Below, in pieces: positions 61,144-64,000 of a DNA stretch of 64,000 bases. Both the position numbers and the translations under genes were made by a program. Positions within the stretch are counted from its first letter, which is position 1, and every line of letters begins with the position of its first letter. The notes below the pieces were generated by a model. The model searched no databases. It was given only the letters and a program-made list of their open reading frames with translations, and was not told where the DNA came from. Source of the DNA: JAPLKB01 sp964429485. Lineage in GTDB: Bacteria > Desulfobacterota > Syntrophorhabdia > Syntrophorhabdales > Syntrophorhabdaceae. The stretch lies in assembly GCA_964429485.1 (NCBI GenBank), contig CAYSBW010000006.1, positions 1-64,000 on the forward strand. Reading direction: 5' to 3'.

Positions 61144-63240
61144 TCATAATTTAAAAAGCAGGTCCGCATAAACCGGCACGGGCCACATATCTCTTGGAAC
61201 AATCATCTCCATGGCATCAACATCAGCCCGGAGGCTATTCATTGCGGGAATCACCTTATCACGATAGGTCTCCGCCTTTTTAACAACATCAGTTATACTC
61301 TGAGCTCTCGTAGTTGCAGATTCAAGTTTTGAAATATTCTTATAGGCAGAAACAAGCAGGCCACCCAATTTCTTAACAAGATCTTCCTGGACAGGAGCAG
61401 GGATTGACACTGATTGAAAGCTTGTTATGGAATTGGCAAGAAAAGTTGCATATTCTGTAGCTGCAGGAATAAATTGTTTCTTAACCATGTCTATTGATGC
61501 AAGAGCTTCAATATTAATTTGTTTTGCATAGTGTTCTACATAAATTTCATAACGGGAATGTAACTCTTTCTTTGACAAAACCCCATATTTTCCAAAAAGA
61601 TTAAACGCCTTTTCTGTTACAAAAGCTTTCAGGGCATCAACAGAATTTGTTATGTTGGGCAAACCCCTCTTCTTAGCCTCACCTATCCATTCTTCTGAAT
61701 AATTATTCCCGTTAAAGATAACACGGCTGTGTTTTGTATAAATTTCTCTTATGATTGCAGTAACTTCAGCATTTGTATCATCTGCCTTTTCCAGGCGTGT
61801 AGCTATCTCATCCAGAGCTTCTGCTGCAATTGTATTCAAGGCAACGTTAGGTCCTGCAATTGACTGGGATGATCCTACGGTTCGAAACTCAAACTTATTA
61901 CCAGTAAAAGCAAAGGGTGAAGTTCTGTTGCGGTCAGTATTATCCTTTGGGATTATAGGCAATGTATCTACTCCAACATTCATAAATTGAGCGCCCTTAC
62001 TCGATATTTTTTCGCCTTTTGCAATTCTTTCAAGAATCTCTGTCAATTCCTCACCCATAAAAATTGAAATAATTGCAGGAGGAGCTTCGTTGGCACCGAG
62101 GCGGTGATCATTCCCTGCATGTGCACAGGTTGCCCTGATAATATCAGCATGAACATCCACAGCCTTGATGGATGCACATAAAAATAAAAGAAACTTAACA
62201 TTCTCTCCTGGCGTACTTCCCGGTTCCAACAGATTAATGCCATCATCTGTAGATAATGACCAATTGTTGTGCTTGCCTGAACCGTTTATGCCCGCATAGG
62301 GCTTTTCATGAAGAAGGCATACAAGATTGTGGCGAAAGGCAACCTTCTGCATTGTCTCCATAACCAGCTGATTATGGTCGGTGGCTATGTTTGTAGTTGC
62401 AAAAATAGGCGCCATTTCATATTGTGCAGGAGCAACTTCATTATGTTGTGTTTTTGATGTAATTCCCATTTTCCATAATTCCACATTAAGTTCATGCATA
62501 TAAGCAGAAACTCTCTCCTTTATGGACCCGAAATATTGGTCCTCAAGTTCCTGACCTTTGGGAGCAGGAGCACCAAAGAGTGTTCTTCCTGTCATCATCA
62601 GATCAATACGTTCCATATATAAATTTTTATCTACAAGGAAATACTCCTGTTCCGGTCCTACAGTAGCTGTTACTTTAGTTGACGTAGTATTGCCCAAAGC
62701 CTTCAGGACACGCAATGCCTGTTTTGAAACAGCCCTCATGGATCTCAAAAGAGGCGTTTTCTTATCAAGGGCCTCTCCATAATAGGAATAAAAGGCTGTG
62801 GGGATCGTAAGAATAACATTACCGTTTGTGTCTTCTTTTAAAAATGTCGGTGAAGTACAATCCCAAGCCGTATAACCTCTTGCCTCAAATGTACTACGCA
62901 GGCCACCGCTGGGAAAGGACGAAGCATCAGGCTCCCCCTGAATCAGTTGTTTACCTGAAAATTCCATTATTCCTGTGCCATCCTCTGTCTGTGATATAAA
63001 TGAGTCATGCTTTTCAGCAGTTATACCTGTTAAGGGTTGAAACCAGTGTGTATAGTGTGTTGCCCCTTTTTCAATAGCCCAATCTTTCATAGCATTGGCT
63101 ACTACATCTGCAACATCCGGCCCCAGTGGTACATCTTTTTCAATTGTCTCTTTCAGGGCCTTATAGATTTCTCTGGGCAGCCGCTCTTGCATAACCTTAT
63201 CATTAAAAACATTAGATCCGAATATCTTTATAAGCTCCAC
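61144..63240 (-). CDS. glnN: Glutamine synthetase type III (GlnN)
   Basis: 698 aa from a GTG at 63240 with GGAGGAAA upstream; GSIII enzymes are about 700-730 aa. Motifs: TVGPEQEYFLVDKN, NEVAPAQYEMAP, GSGKHNNWSLST, NRTSPFAFTGNKFEFR and VGSSQSIAGPN. Forms ammonia-assimilating dodecamers distinct from GSI. Located beside gdhA and an NrpR regulator, so it likely shares nitrogen control. No other glutamine synthetase is in the window. Confidence 0.97.
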   Translation of the reverse strand: MELIKIFGSNVFNDKVMQERLPREIYKALKETIEKDVPLGPDVADVVANAMKDWAIEKGATHYTHWFQPLTGITAEKHDSFISQTEDGTGIMEFSGKQLIQGEPDASSFPSGGLRSTFEARGYTAWDCTSPTFLKEDTNGNVILTIPTAFYSYYGEALDKKTPLLRSMRAVSKQALRVLKALGNTTSTKVTATVGPEQEYFLVDKNLYMERIDLMMTGRTLFGAPAPKGQELEDQYFGSIKERVSAYMHELNVELWKMGITSKTQHNEVAPAQYEMAPIFATTNIATDHNQLVMETMQKVAFRHNLVCLLHEKPYAGINGSGKHNNWSLSTDDGINLLEPGSTPGENVKFLLFLCASIKAVDVHADIIRATCAHAGNDHRLGANEAPPAIISIFMGEELTEILERIAKGEKISSKGAQFMNVGVDTLPIIPKDNTDRNRTSPFAFTGNKFEFRTVGSSQSIAGPNVALNTIAAEALDEIATRLEKADDTNAEVTAIIREIYTKHSRVIFNGNNYSEEWIGEAKKRGLPNITNSVDALKAFVTEKAFNLFGKYGVLSKKELHSRYEIYVEHYAKQINIEALASIDMVKKQFIPAATEYATFLANSITSFQSVSIPAPVQEDLVKKLGGLLVSAYKNISKLESATTRAQSITDVVKKAETYRDKVIPAMNSLRADVDAMEMIVPRDMWPVPVYADLLFKL

Positions 63241-63312
63241 TATTTCCTCCTTTTGTAAAATTAAATTACTTCTGTAGAGTTAACTATCTTATGACCTGCA
63301 CTGCAATCTTTG

Positions 63313-63456
63313 TCATATTCTTACCATGTTCTTCACAGTGTCTTTTCCATATTCCATACAAGATATTTCAATTCCTCCATTTTGTCTTCCATTTTGAAGG
63401 GGATATTTTGATAAATCTGCGACCCTCAAAATTATTATATTATTTATTGATTCCAT
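63313..63456 (-). CDS. Small hypothetical ORF upstream of glnN
   Basis: 47 aa, not large enough for the open-frame list. ATG at 63456 has CGGAGGTGG 3-4 nt upstream, a strong ribosome site. Sequence MESINNIIILRVADLSKY... ends NMVRI at TGA. Precedes glnN by 72 nt on the same strand, so it could be a leader or a small protein. Composition is AT-rich and no family is recognised. Confidence 0.45.
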   Translation of the reverse strand: MESINNIIILRVADLSKYPLQNGRQNGGIEISCMEYGKDTVKNMVRI

Positions 63457-63760
63457 AATCCACCTCCGATATAAGTTTGCAAAATGTTTTATCCATTGTA
63501 AATCTTAAATATAAATGAACAGCAGTGTTCTATTATTTTGAAAACCCTCATAGATCGTTAAGGGAAGATGGATCTGCACTTCCATGTACAGAATTTCTGA
63601 TATTAAAAGTACAAGTAAAAAATAAAATCTTTTTGTTAACCTTCAAAAAAACCAACATGATCTATTTATCAAATATTTCCAGGAAAATAGGGAATTTCTT
63701 CGCAGTTGTCTGTTCATTTAATCTTGACGCAGACTTCACAAAGGACACATATTATAATTA
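63457..63760. other. Intergenic region between glnN leader ORF and the AlkD-like gene
   Basis: 304 nt between divergent units. No gene of convincing quality; promoters for both sides are expected. An AT-rich patch occurs near 63480-63530. An open frame at 63525-63761 has no ribosome site and is not called. Confidence 0.5.
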
Positions 63761-64000
63761 ATGCTTAATAAGTTGAGAAAAGAACTGAAACTCAATGTAA
63801 ACCCTGAGAAGGCAGAGGTGCTCCGCAGATTCTTCAAAACCGGCCCCGGTCAGTATGGCGAGGGTGATATCTTTATTGGTATAGTTGTTCCGATATTACG
63901 TAAAATTTCAAAAAAGTTTACAGATCTGCCCGTAGAAAAAATACTGATACTTCTTAAATCTAAAATCCACGAAGAGAGGTTCATTGCACTTCTGATACTT
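63761..64000 (+). CDS. DNA alkylation repair protein (AlkD-like), partial
   Basis: 80 codons visible from an ATG at 63761 to the window edge. Starts MLNKLRKELKLNVNP and then ... VLRRFFKTGPGQYGEGDIFIGI, the typical AlkD/HEAT-repeat beginning (FFKTGPGQYGEGDxFxG). Family removes bulky or alkylated bases by a HEAT-repeat glycosylase. Truncated only by the window. Confidence 0.85.
   Translation, partial: MLNKLRKELKLNVNPEKAEVLRRFFKTGPGQYGEGDIFIGIVVPILRKISKKFTDLPVEKILILLKSKIHEERFIALLIL

Noticed and set aside
57961..63300. Archaeal NrpR operator GGAA-N6-TTCC near gdhA or glnN
   Set aside because: No copy was found by eye in either upstream region.

Overview
The window looks like chromosome from an AT-rich, Gram-negative anaerobe of the old Deltaproteobacteria (syntrophic or sulfate-reducer relatives such as Syntrophales or Syntrophorhabdales). 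This is an inference from gene content: a BcrD/HgdC-type CoA-dehydratase activase, acyl-CoA and 3-hydroxyacyl-CoA dehydrogenases, two-subunit class I fumarase, TonB/ExbB/ExbD, outer-membrane-type lipoproteins, type III glutamine synthetase, an NrpR-family regulator and a probable selenoprotein. No rRNA is present and no database search was possible.

Layout. (1) Positions 1-14440, minus strand: one tightly packed 15-gene aromatic amino acid supraoperon, aroF-aroB-aroD-aroE/aroK fusion-aroA-aroC-pheA-tyrA-trpE-trpG-trpD-trpC-trpF-trpB-trpA (trpA runs off the left edge). It is preceded by a consensus promoter, a short leader peptide rich in Trp, Phe and Tyr codons, and a terminator/antiterminator pair, i.e. 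a ribosome-mediated attenuator that could sense all three end products. (2) 14500-17900: a HAD phosphatase, an uncharacterised protein translationally coupled to a radical SAM enzyme, and upstream a tiny CxxC protein whose frame breaks at an A7 run. (3) 18290-21550, plus strand: a secreted protein with two molybdopterin-oxidoreductase-like modules and a CxxCH motif, followed by TonB, ExbB and ExbD. (4) 21550-28400: tRNA-Lys and tRNA-Glu, a fossil LamG-like fragment, a PfkB kinase, VanZ-like and DUF333 proteins, an RlmL-like methyltransferase, a YajD-like HNH protein and Tex. (5) 28400-34700: acyl-CoA metabolism (dehydrogenase, mini biotin carrier, activase; MBL hydrolase; 3-hydroxybutyryl-CoA dehydrogenase) interrupted by an apparently intact IS200/IS605 element with TnpA and TnpB. 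(6) 34700-46200: Tim44-like protein, purA, tRNA-Ser, SRP RNA, dnaX-ybaB-recR, transaldolase, malic enzyme, fumarase alpha/beta, and inositol-phosphate synthase with a CDP-alcohol phosphatidyltransferase (inositol phospholipid synthesis). (7) 46200-55050: M48 lipoprotein peptidase, LarE-like, RlmB-like, pyrF, then archease-rtcB-cobA, with rtcB interrupted by an in-frame UGA exactly at the active-site Cys (probable selenocysteine), FbaB-type aldolase, a metallopeptidase-like protein, ribF and tRNA-Leu. (8) 55070-64000: NudC, a NarX/NarL-like two-component pair, gdhA with an NrpR-family regulator, tautomerase, glnN, and the start of an AlkD-like gene.

The two most striking signals are the aromatic leader-peptide attenuator at 14251-14438 and the predicted Sec-containing RtcB at 50443-51882. 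Secondary ones are the frame-split CxxC gene beside a radical SAM enzyme, the inositol lipid gene pair, and the GDH/NrpR/GSIII nitrogen cluster.
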